This document shows, in pieces, positions 31,850 to 43,370 of a DNA stretch of 64,000 nt. A program made the position numbers and the translations under genes. Every line of letters begins with the position of its first letter. Within the stretch, counting starts at the first letter, position 1. Source of the DNA: Cololabis saira (Eukaryota > Chordata > Actinopteri > Beloniformes > Belonidae); NCBI RefSeq assembly GCF_033807715.1, contig NC_084609.1, positions 35,819,113-35,883,112 on the forward strand. Direction: 5' to 3'. The notes beneath the pieces are model-generated. The model had not been told where the DNA came from, ran no database searches, and worked only from the letters and a program-made list of their open reading frames with translations.

Positions 31850-34800
31850 AACCTCATGTCAAAGTACTCTTCAGTAGCTCAACTGGATGCAAAGAGGCTT
31901 TCCACTGCAGAGCTTGTGTTCAAACCTTATCCCGGGACCACTTTTAAAGCAATTTCCTTCTACTGAGGACTAAAAACTCACTAGGAAGCCTTAGCGGCAT
32001 GTGACTATGGCACAAGATGTTATGGAGGTGCATGGTCTAAAGAAGACTTAAGGTTCAATTCCTTCTAGAGTTGTTCATCCTGTTGTCTTTAAAAAGCACC
32101 AAACCTGTCAATTTTAAAGTTCAACATTCAAAATGAAAAGATAAATGCGCTATGAGACATGACTGAAGAGGTTATTTGGTGGTTTGGAGGGATTGCAATT
32201 TTCAGTGCAGCTGAACTTTTGTCCTGGTGTAGCTCATCTTGGAACAAAGAGGGTTTCAAATGCAGAGGTTATTGGAGCAAACCCTATACCTGAGCCACTT
32301 TTAAAATAATGTCCTACTACTGAAGATTGAAAAGTGTCCAGGAAGCCTGTGAAAGAGGTGAGTACTGTATGTGGCGCATCGTGGTAAAGCGCTGCATATT
32401 GTTAAGGACACTGTGAGTTCAAGTCCCGCCAGAGTTCTTCAGCCCGTTGACTTTAAGTAGAACTAAATCCACTTTTAGAGTTCAACACTCAAAATGAAAA
32501 GATAAATGCACTATGAGAGATGTCTTCCCCCAAGTATACTGGTGGTGTGGAGGGTTTGCTCAGGGCTCTAAGGTGCCAATGAAAGGTTAGTGCATTCTGG
32601 TTCAAACCCTCCCCATCCTCACAATCTGGTGAGGTAGAGGCATCAGACTTTATACCTGGACCACTTTTAAAATGACGTCCTTCTACTGACGATTCAAAAC
32701 TGGCCAGGAAGCCTGGGAAAGAGGCAAGAAAGTGGCGCCTCATGGTAAAGAGCTGTACATTGCTAAAGAGACTGAGAGTTCAATTCCCGCCAGAGGTCTT
32801 CAGCCCGTTGACTTTAAGTAGCACAAAATCCACTTTTAGAGTTCAACGCTAAAAATGAAAAGATAAATGCACTAAGAGAGATGTCTTCCCCCCAAGGATA
32901 CTGGTGGTGTGGAGGGTTTGCTCATGGCTATAAGGCACCAATGAAAGGGTGGTGCATGCTGGTTCAAACCCTCCCCATCCTCAGTATCTGAAGGGGTAGA
33001 GGGATCAGGGAGGATGAGAGGTTAGGAGTGCTAGGGGGTTGAGGTAGGATGAGGAGGGCTTGGGGGGTCAGGTAGGATGAGGAGGGCTAGGGGGGTCAGG
33101 TAGGATGAGGAGGGGTCAGGTAGGATGAGGAGGGGTCAGGTAGTATGAGGAGGGCTTGGGGGTCAGGTAGGATGAGGAGGGGTCAGGGGTGAAAGGGTGG
33201 TGCATGCTGGTTCAAACCCTCCCCATCCTCAGTATCTAGAGGGGTAGAGGCATCAGGGAGGATGAGAAGGCAGGAGCGCCTGGGGGATGAGGTAGGATGA
33301 GAAGGTTAGGGGGGGTCAGGTAGGAGGAGAGGGCATGAGGGCTAGGGAGTAAAAGGACAGCTGAAGGGCCAGGAGGCGTTGAGAAGGGCGGCCAGGAAGG
33401 AAGAGGGGGCATGAGCCAAGAAGGCTAGATAGGAGTGCTCGGAGGATCAGGTGATAGGGCCTTTTACAAATCAAAGCTTTGAATTAGATTCCTACCTCAA
33501 CCTTCCTGACCCCCCCCCTTGCCTTTCTCATCTAGTCCTCCTGCCCTGCTCATCCTACCTGACCCCCCTAGCCCTCCTCATCCTACCAGACCCCCCTAGC
33601 CATCCTCATCCTACCTGACCCCTCCTCATCCTACCTGACCCCCCTAGGCCTCCTCATGCTACCTGACCCCTCCTCATGCTACCTGACCCCTCCTCATCCT
33701 ACCTGACCCCTCCTCATGCTACCTGACCCCTCCTCATCCTACCTGACCCCTCCTCATCCTACCTGACCCCTCCTCATGCTACCTCATCCCCCTAGCACTC
33801 CTAACCTCTCATCCTCCCTGATCCCTCTACCCCTTCAGATACTGAGGATGGGGAGGGTTTGAACCAGCATGCACCACTCTTTCATTGGTGCCTTATAGCC
33901 GTGAGCAAACCCTCCACACCACCAGTATCCTTGGGGGGAAGACATCTCTCTTAGTGCATTTATCTTTTCATTTTTAGCATTGAACTCTAAAAGTGGATTT
34001 TGTGCTACTTAAAGTCAACGGGCTGAAGACCTCTGGCGGGAATTGAACTCACAGTCTCTTTAACAATGTGCAACTTTTTACCATGAGGCCCCACATTCTT
34101 GCCTATTTCCCAGGCTTCCTGGCCAGTTTTCAATCGTCAGTAGAAGGACGTCATTTTAAAAGTGGTCCAGGTATAAGGTCTGATGCCTCTACCTCACCAG
34201 ATTGTGAGGGTGGGGAGGGTTTGAACCAGCATGCACCACCCTTTCATTGGACCCTTAGAGCCCTGAGCAAACCCTCCACACCACCAGTATCCTTGGGGGA
34301 AGACATCTCTCATAGTGCATTTATCTTTTCATTTTGAGTGTTCAACTCTATAAGTGGATTTAGTTCTACTTAAAGACAACTGGATGAAGAAGTCCGGCGG
34401 GAATTGAACTCACAGTCTGTTTAACAACGTGCGGCACTCTTCCATGGTGCACAACATACTTGCCTCCTTTGCAGGCTTCCTGGCCAGTATTCAGTCCTCA
34501 GTTGAAGGACGTCATTTAAAAAGTGGTCCAATTATAAGGTCTGATGCCTCCAGATACTGAGGATGGTTTGAACCAGCATGCACCACCCTTTCATTGGCAC
34601 CATAAAGCCATGAGCAAACCTTCCACACCACCAGTATCCTTGGGGGGAAGACATCTCTCTTAGTGCATTTACTGTATCTTTTCATTTTTAGCGTTGAACT
34701 CTAAAAGTGGATTTGTGCTACTTAAAGTCAACGGGCTGAAGACCTCTGGCAGGAATTGAACTCTCAGTCTCTTTAACAATGTTCAGGTCTTTACCACGAG

Positions 34801-34990
34801 GCCCCACATTCTTGCCTCTTTCCCAGGCTTCCTGGCCAGTTTTCAATCGTCAGTAGAAGGACGTCATTTTAAAAGTGGTCCAGGTATAAGGTTTGATCCC
34901 ATAACCTCTGCATTAAAAGCCTCTTTGTTCCAAGATGAGCTACACCAGGACACAAGTTTAACTGCACTGAAAACTTTTTATCTTTTGTCC
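31850..34990. repeat. Large inverted-repeat element with tRNA-like units
   Basis: Left arm about 32195-32995 and right arm about 33830-34975 are reverse complements (for example tcctggtgtagctcatcttg at 32222 against caagatgagctacaccagga at 34930). Arms are built of about 370-bp units, each with a segment like atggtaaagagctgtacatt and gagttcaattcccgcc. The centre holds ggtaggatgaggag units on the left (33030-33190) and their complement (33540-33780) on the right. No transposase. 31850-32195 is a further unit with no partner. The right arm stops at a retroviral LTR stub. Confidence 0.75.
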
Positions 34991-35025
34991 TTTGTTTCAA
35001 GCTTTCAAAATGCTTCATCAATTCA

Positions 35026-35041
<16 letters not shown>

Positions 35042-35060
<19 letters not shown>

Positions 35061-35854
35061 GTGGAGTACATCATTTTAGTAACAAGCGGTTCTTCAGAAG
35101 GAGAGTATGTGGAGTCACAGTTTGATGTTCCTAGGTGGATAGTTCCTTTGCCTTCAACACACCACTTTAATGTCTTTGGGATCATGGTGAGGGTGAGAGG
35201 AATCGGTGTGCTGCAGGAATAACAGCTAGTGTGAATTTTATCACAATACATTTGTCTCATTTGGGGGGGTTTGTGACATTTGCAATGCCCATAAGAGGAA
35301 TTGAGGTTCAAAATGTAACAGGTGTCACATGAAGTAATGGGCAGAGTCATTAATGGGAGTCCTTCTTTTGTGCTGTGTGGAATAAACCCACACACATAAC
35401 AGTTATCAGGGTGTGGGCTATTTTCAGCAACCATTTTTGCCAGTTGGAGGTATGTGTTTGTTGAGGGTTGTGTTTCATATATTTTAGGAGTTATTTTCTC
35501 CTGGTAAACGGTTAGGTCTCGTTTGTGGTGTTTGCAAGGGTGTCTGTTTTGTTCCTGCGACAGATGTGAGTGTTTTGGCGTGTACAATGCATCTGCTTCT
35601 GGGCCTCTGTGGCCTGCGCTGCTCCCCTGCTCCTCTGCCAGTCGTCGAAGTCTGGGGTGTTGAAGTTCATCTGCTTCTGGGCCTCTGTGGCCTGCGCTGC
35701 TCCCCTGCTCCTCTGCCAGTCGTCGAAGTCTGGGGTGTTGAAGTTCATCTACTTCTGGGCTGTCCGAGCCTGCGTTGTTTCTTTCACTGGCTCCGACGGT
35801 GGTGAGGACGAAGACCCCCAGGAAGAAGATGGTACCAGCTGGTTTCCGGTGCAT
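35042..35854 (-). pseudogene. Retroviral Env, N-terminal part only
   Basis: A frame of 278 codons from ATG at 35854. It has a signal peptide (residues 1-22, TIFFLGVFVLTTVGA core), a 26-residue tandem duplication (around residues 33-86), and a Cys-rich surface-unit-like part (NCYVCGFIPHST, SCDTCYILNL, CHKPP). The frame then runs into a poly-A tract (poly-T 35029-35057 on +) read as lysines. The transmembrane subunit is absent. It is a broken gene. Confidence 0.7.
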
Positions 35855-36000
35855 GGCGGAGGAGTTGTTTTCTTGCAGTGGGATGCGTGGATCCAGATTA
35901 GACGCCCCTCACACTTGACGGCGGTGTTGGTGGTGAGCAGGACGTGTTGAGGCTTGGACCAGCGAGATTTCATTCTCTGCACATACAAAAACATTTTCAT
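35840..36000 (-). pseudogene. Retroviral Pol: integrase C-terminal end
   Basis: Reads KPQHVLLTTNTAVKCEGRLI, then WIHASHCKK, the conserved end of gamma-like integrases. Only about 300 bp separate it from RNase H, so the integrase core is deleted. It overlaps the start of the env frame, as in gammaretroviruses. Confidence 0.75.
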
Positions 36001-36309
36001 ACAAGGACATTTTCATACAAGAACAATTTCATATCCCTCACATAATGTCTATTTGCAGAGCTTCAAAAAAGTCACGGTGGGGGGAAGTGTTGATAATGTT
36101 TGCAATATTTTTATAGGATGCAAATCTTGGAGCTTATCAGTCTTTCAACACTATCTGACACATTCCCCCTTTTGCTCATCTGTGATTGCTAACTGTGATC
36201 AGCTATTCACGGGTACAAGGATGTGGGTGCAACAACGCGGCCGTCGTTGCTGACCCATAATTATTTACATTTTTACAACCATGGGAATGCTACAATCCGT
36301 TTTTTCTTC

Positions 36310-36745
36310 ACCTCAGTAGTCTTCTTGTAGGAGGGCTACATCATTAGGAGAAACCAGGTCGTTAGCGGGTATAGAAGGGCAAAGTTTTACATAGACAGGT
36401 AAGCCAAATTTGGCAGTTTCTTTTGCTGCATGGTCAGCTGAAGCATTGCCTAGTGAAAACAGGGTTGGACTGGGTGTGGGCTTCACATTTAACAAAGCAA
36501 TAGATGAAGGTAGTTGACAGGCTTGTAACAGTTCACCAATCAATTAACCACATTTATCTCCGAGGATGAGATAAATCCTCGGTTCGCCCACAATATATAA
36601 AATCTATAAAATACAATATACACAACCAAAAGCATATCTGGAATCTGTATAGATTGTAACAGTTTTACCTTTTGATCAGTATATATAGTTTCATCTACTT
36701 GGGTGGAGCTGGAGAAGGAGGGCGCTTTCAACAATTAAGAATTAT
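36310..36745 (-). pseudogene. Retroviral Pol: RNase H fragment
   Basis: Reading leftward: ETIYTDQKV, ILWANRGFISSSEINVVN, GELLQACQLPSSIALLNVKP and GNASADHAAKETAKFG. These are the TIYTDS, LPSSIA and GN..AD.AAK boxes of retroviral RNase H, broken by at least two frame changes. Confidence 0.7.
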
Positions 36746-36836
36746 CACAAATTGTATAACCTGCGTATGGTATTCCATTTTTATAAGCAGAGCCGTCAGT
36801 GAGGAAAACAGGAAAGGTCAGGACGAGTGTTAAAGA

Positions 36837-37418
36837 CAGAGGTGTCAAAAGTATTCACATTCATTACTCAGGTAGAAGTATAGATACTAGAGTTTAAAAA
36901 TACTCCTGTAGAAGTTGAAGTATCAACTCAAAAAAAAATTTTTTTTTTTTTCAAGTAAAAGTATAAAGTACTGGTTTCAAAAGTACTTAAAGTATAAAAG
37001 TAAAAGTAATATAAGCGGGGAAAAACCATTAAGGCTAAAAGCCATTGAAAATGAATGCATCTTAGTATAATGCAAATATATTAAAGAACCATATATGTGC
37101 ATTATTGAGCATTAACATGTGTTTCAGAGACCAGACACGTACAAACCAATTATGTTTATATTTCTCATCCAACCACAACCAAATTCACTCTATCCGGATG
37201 GCACAATTTAACTGGATAGTTTTTTAAAGGCCGAAATGAAATAGAGTAAGGCTGTTTTTAAAACGTAAGGAGTAAAAAGTAAAGATAATTGCGTGAAAAT
37301 GTAAGGAGTAAAAGTAAAAACCGTCTGAAAAATAATTACTCCAGTGAAGCATACACAACCAAAAGTTCTACTTAAGTAAGGTAATGAGGTATTTGTACTT
37401 CGTTACTTGACACCTCTA
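36837..37418. mobile_element. hAT-type MITE (family h3), copy 2, inside the retrovirus
   Basis: Begins cagaggtgtcaaaagtattc and ends ttacttgacacctcta; flanks gttaaaga / gttagaga (8 bp, one mismatch). Same family as 30989-31698. It inserted after the retrovirus. Confidence 0.85.
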
Positions 37419-37687
37419 GTTAGAGATTAGTTATACATGCATTCAGAGACGTTATAGTAGGCCACAGACAGATTTCCATGCACTTACATGATGAAGTTAC
37501 CATAGGCAGGATAAGATTATGTAAATTGGGATGCTCTGATTTGGCTCACCACAATGGGAGCCGATCATTGGCTGGTTCCTCTGCGCCTCCTCTCAGCGCT
37601 CAACCTGTGTAGGAAACACTTTTGAAAAAGACATTAGTATTTTCATACATTTCAGATTCTTTTTTTTTTTTTTTGCGTTATCCAGTC

Positions 37688-38330
37688 CTACCCTTTGTTG
37701 AGGGCAATTAGCAAATATATATTTTGCATGTACCCTGGAGGGAATCCATCAATCTGATCTTGTGACAGACCACAATTCTCTTTTGCTGTCAACATTATTT
37801 TAGCATAAAGTTCCCTGGGATTGTCATCTACTTCCCTTTGAACTGTTAAGGCAATGAATATTATAAAAGGTCTGAGCTTGCTCGGTGTGATTTTGGCAAC
37901 AGCTGTGGGATTAAAGGGAATTCTACAAGCATCAAGTACTTTGCGCATCAAGTACTTTACTTTTCAAATCATGTGGCAAAGTTAGTTTTACAGCTGTTTC
38001 CTCTAGCCATTTTTGTTTATTAATTTAAAATCTCTTACTATTATTTGGCTCCAAATTTTGTAGGCAACAGATCTTGGATTTTTGTAAAATCCAGTCGTCA
38101 TCAGAAGTGTCATCGTCATTTGATTCTTTAATCAGTTTCACCGGATAAAGGTTTTGATTTTATCATTTAACTGGTTCTCTAATTTCATTTTTGTCTGCGT
38201 TGTGTTTTTAAATCCTTCCTTAGTAGAGCCATCAGCTTTTTATTTTGATCAGTAAGCGAAGCTACTTGGGATTCTGCATTACGGCGTCTACTTTCATCCC
38301 TCCAAAAATCTGAGGGAGTTTGATGTGCTT
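37688..38330 (-). pseudogene. Retroviral Gag-like fragment
   Basis: Reading leftward: FWRDESRRRNAESQVASLTD (coiled-coil-like), stops, DDDTSDDDWILQK, and later LRPFIIFIALTVQREVDDNP to LIALNKG. It lies between the primer-binding site and the Pol remnants, which fits Gag by position. Sequence support for Gag is weak. Confidence 0.4.
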
Positions 38331-39139
38331 TTTAGTTATTTTAACAATATTTAATACTAACTAAGTAACAAACAAAACTAACAAATAAAACTATCGGTAC
38401 CGTGATTACCATACATGTATTTAAAGAACTGAAAAACTTCCCAAAAACTTTCCAACTATCAGTCTACCTGAGCATACAAATCATTCCTGTTGATGCGAAG
38501 AAGAGCGAGTCGATTCTTGCAGAAATGAAATATACCCCATTTGGGAGAGCGTGTCATCCCCACTTATAAAATAAAAAAAAAAAAAAAACAGTTCCTCTAC
38601 ATACAGTATGTCTATTTCTCACAAATATATCAGTGTTCCAACACTTACAGACCCCACGTCCTGCCTATGCATAAGAATAGCCCCCCTGGACTATCTTTTT
38701 ATTGGTACTCAGACCAACCATGGCGCCATTTCACTCTTTAATGTTACCCGAGATATTAAACCTTTTTTTTTAGAAGAGTGAGTCAGATTCTTAAGGCAGG
38801 AGAAGCAGAACATTCTCACAACACAATCAAATTCAAGTGTTATGAAATTGCCAGCATTCCTAAAAACATCTCTACAATAACGTTCCCAATAACACAAAAT
38901 AATAAAATAACCCTCACAACCACACAGCGGACTTACCTAAATTTCAGGATAACGTCAACTTTCTCTGGCACTCCAGTTCACAGACTTTCGACAACAGCCC
39001 AGAAACAATAATTTGGGATTTTGAAAATGTACCCCTAACCTCTGATTTAATTTAGATAGAAGTCGCTGGTTGTGTCGTTGGTCTGGAAAAAGGAGTTCCC
39101 ATCGAAAGTCTATTGTTATCCGGGTCACAAGCACCAAAT

Positions 39140-39574
39140 TGTTGAGGAATTTATCAAACCAGTTCAGAAGTCCGCTTTGTGGTTAGAGATTTTATTCAGC
39201 CGGCGTTCAGCAGACCGGCACAGACGCAGTGTCTCGGTCGGTGAGCTGACATCGAGTGGCCCTGCAACAAGCTTTTTTATACAAGAACAAACAACAGAAT
39301 TAAACAAGTCAGTGTGACAGTCAGAGGCGTGAATCTTTAGCTTTGGGACCACCCCTGAGGGATCAGGAAGTCCGTACATGGTCTCTGTCCCTGTGGGGGG
39401 CCGGAAGTCTCGGCAGGGATGCAAGACGCCGGACCCTGCGTGACAATGTCCCGGCAGGGGTCCCCAGGAACTGGAACCCGCATGTCTATGTCTTAAGGGG
39501 GCACAGGCCAAAAGCAATCTGCAAGGTGTCATTGTGTCCCTGCAGGGGGGCCAAATGGTCAAAATGCTTCATCA
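39140..39574 (-). repeat. Retroviral 5' LTR and adjoining primer-binding site
   Basis: On the minus strand it starts TGATGAAGC and ends CCTCAACA (TG...CA). It contains a TATA-like tataaaaaagc (+ strand gcttttttata at 39269-39279) and a polyadenylation hexamer aataaaatctc. Directly inside, after ATT, comes TGGTGCTTGTGACCCGG, in the position of a tRNA primer-binding site; I could not assign the tRNA. Confidence 0.75.
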
Positions 39575-39589
39575 ACGTCCAGACTGAGA

Positions 39590-40073
39590 AAAGTAATGCG
39601 TGTAGTGGCAGGATGGAGACGCACATTTGGATGTATAACACACCTGGGTGCACGTTAAGGTTCGGGCCGTATTAACTGCCGAAGGAATGGCATAAATTTC
39701 GCCAAAATTACACGATTAGTTCAAAATGGCCGACTTCCTGTTGGGTTTCGGCCATGGCACCAAGAGACTTTTCTTTAAGTTGCGCCATGATACAGGTGTG
39801 TACAGATTTTCGTGCATGTACGTCAAACCGTATTGTGGGGCTTGAGGCACAAAGTTTTCTAGGGGGCGCTGTTGAGCCATTAGTCCACGCCCATTAATGC
39901 AAACCATTAAATATCACATTTTTCACCAGGCCTGGCTTGCGTGCAAAATTTGGTGACTTTTGGGGGACGTTTAGGGGGAAAAAAGGCCCTCATTTCGTCA
40001 GAAGAAAGAATAAAGAAAGAATAATTCCTACAGATACAATAGGGCCTTCGCACTGTAAGTGATCAGGCCCTAA
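39590..40073 (-). repeat. GGCCC-repeat family, copy D
   Basis: Reverse orientation; outer end aggccctaataata at 40060-40075. Contains the MVCINGRGLMAQQRPLENFV segment (39907-39716). It is cut at its inner end by the retroviral LTR, so the retrovirus landed in or beside it. Confidence 0.7.
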
Positions 40074-40287
40074 TAATATGACTATGGCTGAATAATATCC
40101 TCAAAAAATAGAGAAGGGACTATAATACAAGTAAAAAATGTTCAACAGGTAGAACACATGAGTTTACACACAGGTATAAAACACAAATATACCCAAAATT
40201 ATCAAAGCAGAAAACTCTATGTGAACTAGTTACACAATGCATTACAACTGGAAAACTTTCATCAAGCAAGAGCGCCTTGCACTTCTA

Positions 40288-42853
40288 CTACTCTGCACTG
40301 TTATAAATCATATCTTCATAATCAATCTCAACCTCATCCTCCTCGTCTGCTCTGTCATCATCTTCTTCTCCAGACTCTACATTCTTGTTGTCTTGCTCTT
40401 CTTGCTGTGAGTGTGTGTACGTGTTGCAACATCTACCATCATAGACTTTGCAGAAGCAGTAGCTGGTACAGGCCAGGCCTGCAGCTGCGCAGCTGCACTT
40501 TGCTGTTGTACATGGCTTTAACCCAGCTTTGCAGCTACAGCTGATAATGTCCAACAGGGCAGGAGGAGCAATGGGGCTTGCATCCAGGACGGGCATGATG
40601 ACTTCCTCTCCTTCCTTCTCGCCTTCTTTCTCGTCCCATCCAAACTTTGTGATGTCCACAGCTGGTGGATCAGGGCGGTCTGCTGCTTTCCAAAGCAGCA
40701 CCTGTAGATGGGCACGTCGTCCATGAAGGTGCGCGTTTCGCTCTGCAGGAGGCAGTGTCTTCAGTGCTGGGGGGTTTTTACGCTTTCGGTAGATGTCATA
40801 TCTGGCGACGTTCAGAGATGCCGACTTCCTCTGGTTGTACAGAGCCAGGAAGAAACCCCTCACTGCCTCTGTGATCTGCAAATCAGTAGCTCCCTCCTCT
40901 CCAATAAAGTGAAGCAGGTCACCAGGTACTACTCTCATGGCCTTGAGCGCAGACACCTTCCCTTTCCCGGTGGGATAGGAGGTGGTGTCACACCCAGAGA
41001 GAGCATGCATAGCCAGGATGGAGCGACACTGCTCACCCAGATTCTCTACTGTCGAATTTTGAGAACAGTGCCATCCCATCTCTCCATCTGCAGGTGACAT
41101 GTGATACCCACCTTCCAGCACCAATAGACCATGAGCACAAACGCATCAGTGTCATCGCTGAGAATGCGGACAGTTTTAGCTCCACGCCTGGCTGCATCCA
41201 ACATGTATGAGATAAGGGAGACGTCAGCCTCATCATGTAGCGATTAAGCCTGCGCCCCATGCTGGTTGCAAGGTCAGTCACGGTGCCTGACGATGGCCAC
41301 ACCACGTGGTAGAAAAGCTGCGATGCATCAACGAGTACAATGTCTGGTGGGTGGGGATTGGGGACAAGAATTCCAAGATGCTGGATGATCACAGACTTGT
41401 TACCCTTTCTGAGGCATCCATACTCATCGGTGATGGATGCAGGGACCGGGCCGAGCTCGTAGTCAAAGAGGGAAGAGAGTTCAATTCTTCTCTTGTTCCC
41501 CACCACCAGCAGCCGAGCAAACAATGCCTCAAGGTCACATATGATCTTCCCATTTACCTTCACTCCTTTTGTCTTGAATTTCATTGTCACCACCTTATTT
41601 GAGATGGGCACATGAAATCCCCCAGGAAGTGATGAAGAGAACAGTGTGCTCATGTCCTGTCCAATCTTCAGTGCATCTTGCACATTGACCTTTCCATCCG
41701 CCACCTGGCCGTTTATGATATGGTGGAGGGTAGTAGTCTTTGTGGTGAGTGGGTGGGAGTTTTCCCATAGCACTCTCAGGATTTTAGCCCGGTCCTCTGC
41801 GTCCAACTCCCGCCGTCCTTTACCCTCTTCTTTATGTCTATTGGGCTTCATTGTTTTATCTAGTGCTTCAGCATCATCGTACATCTCATCCAATGACTTG
41901 GACAGATGGGAGCAGATACGGAAAGATTGGATCCACACGGCGCCCTGCTCAGGGTTGGTGCAGATGCCCTTCTTGCCTCCTACTCCCTTCCCTTGCTTGA
42001 TGCATGTCTGCTCCCCAAACATATCACCACTCACTGCAGCTACACCATCTGAGTGGCGGCCCACATGGCTTCCGGCGAGGAGGTCATCCTTGGCAGTAGC
42101 AGGAAGGTGCTGCATGTCACGCAGATGCCATGTGATCCATCTTGAGTAGTGATGATGACCGGCGGCAAAGAAATAGGGCACCCATAGCCGGCCTGTGGGG
42201 TGCTCTCTCGCTTTCTCCAGGAATGCCGTTATCTGCTCGTGAGTCTTCTCCCCCTCCTCCAAGAAGTCATGAAGAAGAGCAGACACAACCATACGGAAGG
42301 CTCGCATAGCCTTGGGCCAGGCCTTCCCATTGAAGATGGATGTCAGGCCTCCAAATGATGCACCTACTAGCTCCTCCACACCGGTTGTATTCATCAGTTC
42401 TCCAATTGAGCCGGTGAAGGACATGAGAGTGTGCATCATCCCAGGTCTGAGCACCACTGATGACCATCGCTGTGGATCACTCCACTTGATCAGGCATGCG
42501 ATCATGTACAGCTGCATGTCAAACGTTATATGACTGTGGCTCATGCCAAGGCGCCTGAGTGATGTGTCTAAGTAGGCGATGGTACTGAGCACTGTATCAG
42601 GGTGGGCAGGGGGCGAGTCAAGCAACGGTCCAAAGACACTGATCGTCTTCAGCTTAGGATCACTGTCATCACCATCGCGATCTTGCACAACAGTGTAGGC
42701 TGACCAGTCCAGGGGAAGACTGGAGTGGAGCTGACAGAGCCAAGCAGCGTCCTTCTTCTGTGCTCTTGAAACACTCTGTTTGATGGCATCTTTGATAGCA
42801 TCAGTTATTGGGACTTCCTTTAGAGCTGGTGGAGTCAGGGGTGGACTGGCCAT
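40288..42853 (-). pseudogene. PIN/FEN1-like nuclease plus CXC-domain protein, intronless, frameshifted
   Basis: Not a named family to me. Reading leftward, frame 1 (42853-about 41240) has MMHTLMSFTGSIGELM, HHHYSRWITWHLRDM, DMFGEQTCIKQGKGVGGKKG and LVDASQLFYHVVW. A second frame (about 41234-41054) has DEADVSLISYMLDAARRG and RILSDDTDAFVLMVYWCW. A third (about 41050-40288) has LAMHALSGCDTTSYPTGKGK, a cysteine cluster CSCKAGLKPCTTAKCSC...GLACTSYCFC, and an acidic tail EEDDDRADEEDEVEIDYEDM. VDAS, DEAD, SDDTD and GCDTTS fit the metal-binding acids and helix-hairpin region of PIN/FEN1 nucleases; the CXC part resembles tesmin/TSO1 DNA-binding domains. Two frame changes and a missing stretch after LNRYM show it is broken. 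No introns in 2.6 kb suggests a mobile-element or retro-derived gene. MASPPL at the apparent start comes from the hAT end at 42836, not from the gene. Confidence 0.7.
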
Positions 42854-42937
42854 CGGGCATACCGGGCATTTGCCCGGTGGGCCGATGGTGATTTTGGGCC
42901 GGGCCGGGCCGGCCCAAAAAAAAAAAAAAAAAAAAAA

Positions 42938-42972
<35 letters not shown>

Positions 42973-43130
42973 GGGCCGGCCCGGCCCAAAATCACCATCG
43001 GCCGGCCCGATTTTGGGCTGGCCGATTTTTTTTTTTTTTGGGCCCGGGTTGATTTTGTTTTTTACCTGACAACAACTGGTACCACTGGCCGATTGGTTAT
43101 GATGAGTTAGATTGGTTATGGGCTGAAGCC

Positions 43131-43235
43131 TCGCGCCCCAAGGGGCCTCGCGCCCCAAGGGGCCTCGCGCCCCAAGGGGCCTCGCGCCCCAAGGGGCCTC
43201 GCGCCCCAAGGGGCCTCGCGCCCCAAGGGGCCTCG
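43131..43235 (+). repeat. 17-bp GC-rich minisatellite
   Basis: Six copies of cctcgcgccccaagggg inside the hAT element. Confidence 0.95.
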
Positions 43236-43370
43236 CGCTATGGTCCTTTTTTTTTTTTTTTTTTTTCGTTTTTTCCCTTATAAATATCAACAGTCACGTT
43301 CCATTACAGACCTAAATGTGTACTAGTCTGTGCATATCAATAAATATATGTGCAATGATGCGCGTGTCTG

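Larger units (their letters stand above)
35005..39574 (-). mobile_element. Decayed endogenous retrovirus, minus strand
   Basis: Order on the minus strand: 5' LTR (39574-39140), primer-binding site, leader, Gag-like fragment, RNase H fragment, integrase C-terminal end, Env N-terminal part, and a 16-bp stub of the 3' LTR (35020-35005). The stub, tcaaaatgcttcatca on the + strand, is identical to the outer edge of the 5' LTR. Reverse transcriptase and most of integrase are gone, and a hAT MITE is inserted at 36837-37418. Frames are interrupted throughout, so it is not functional. Integrase and Env character suggests a gamma/epsilon-like fish retrovirus. Confidence 0.8.

Noticed and set aside
32370..32440. 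A functional tRNA gene
   Set aside because: D- and T-arm-like segments are present, but no proper acceptor or anticodon stem can be drawn, and the segment is part of a repeated unit.
35018..35050. Poly-lysine tail of the Env frame as a real C-terminus
   Set aside because: It is an A-tract joining the truncated env to the LTR stub, not coding.
41646..42149. Plus-strand 167-codon frame opposite the nuclease gene
   Set aside because: Antisense shadow of the well-supported minus-strand protein; no domain.
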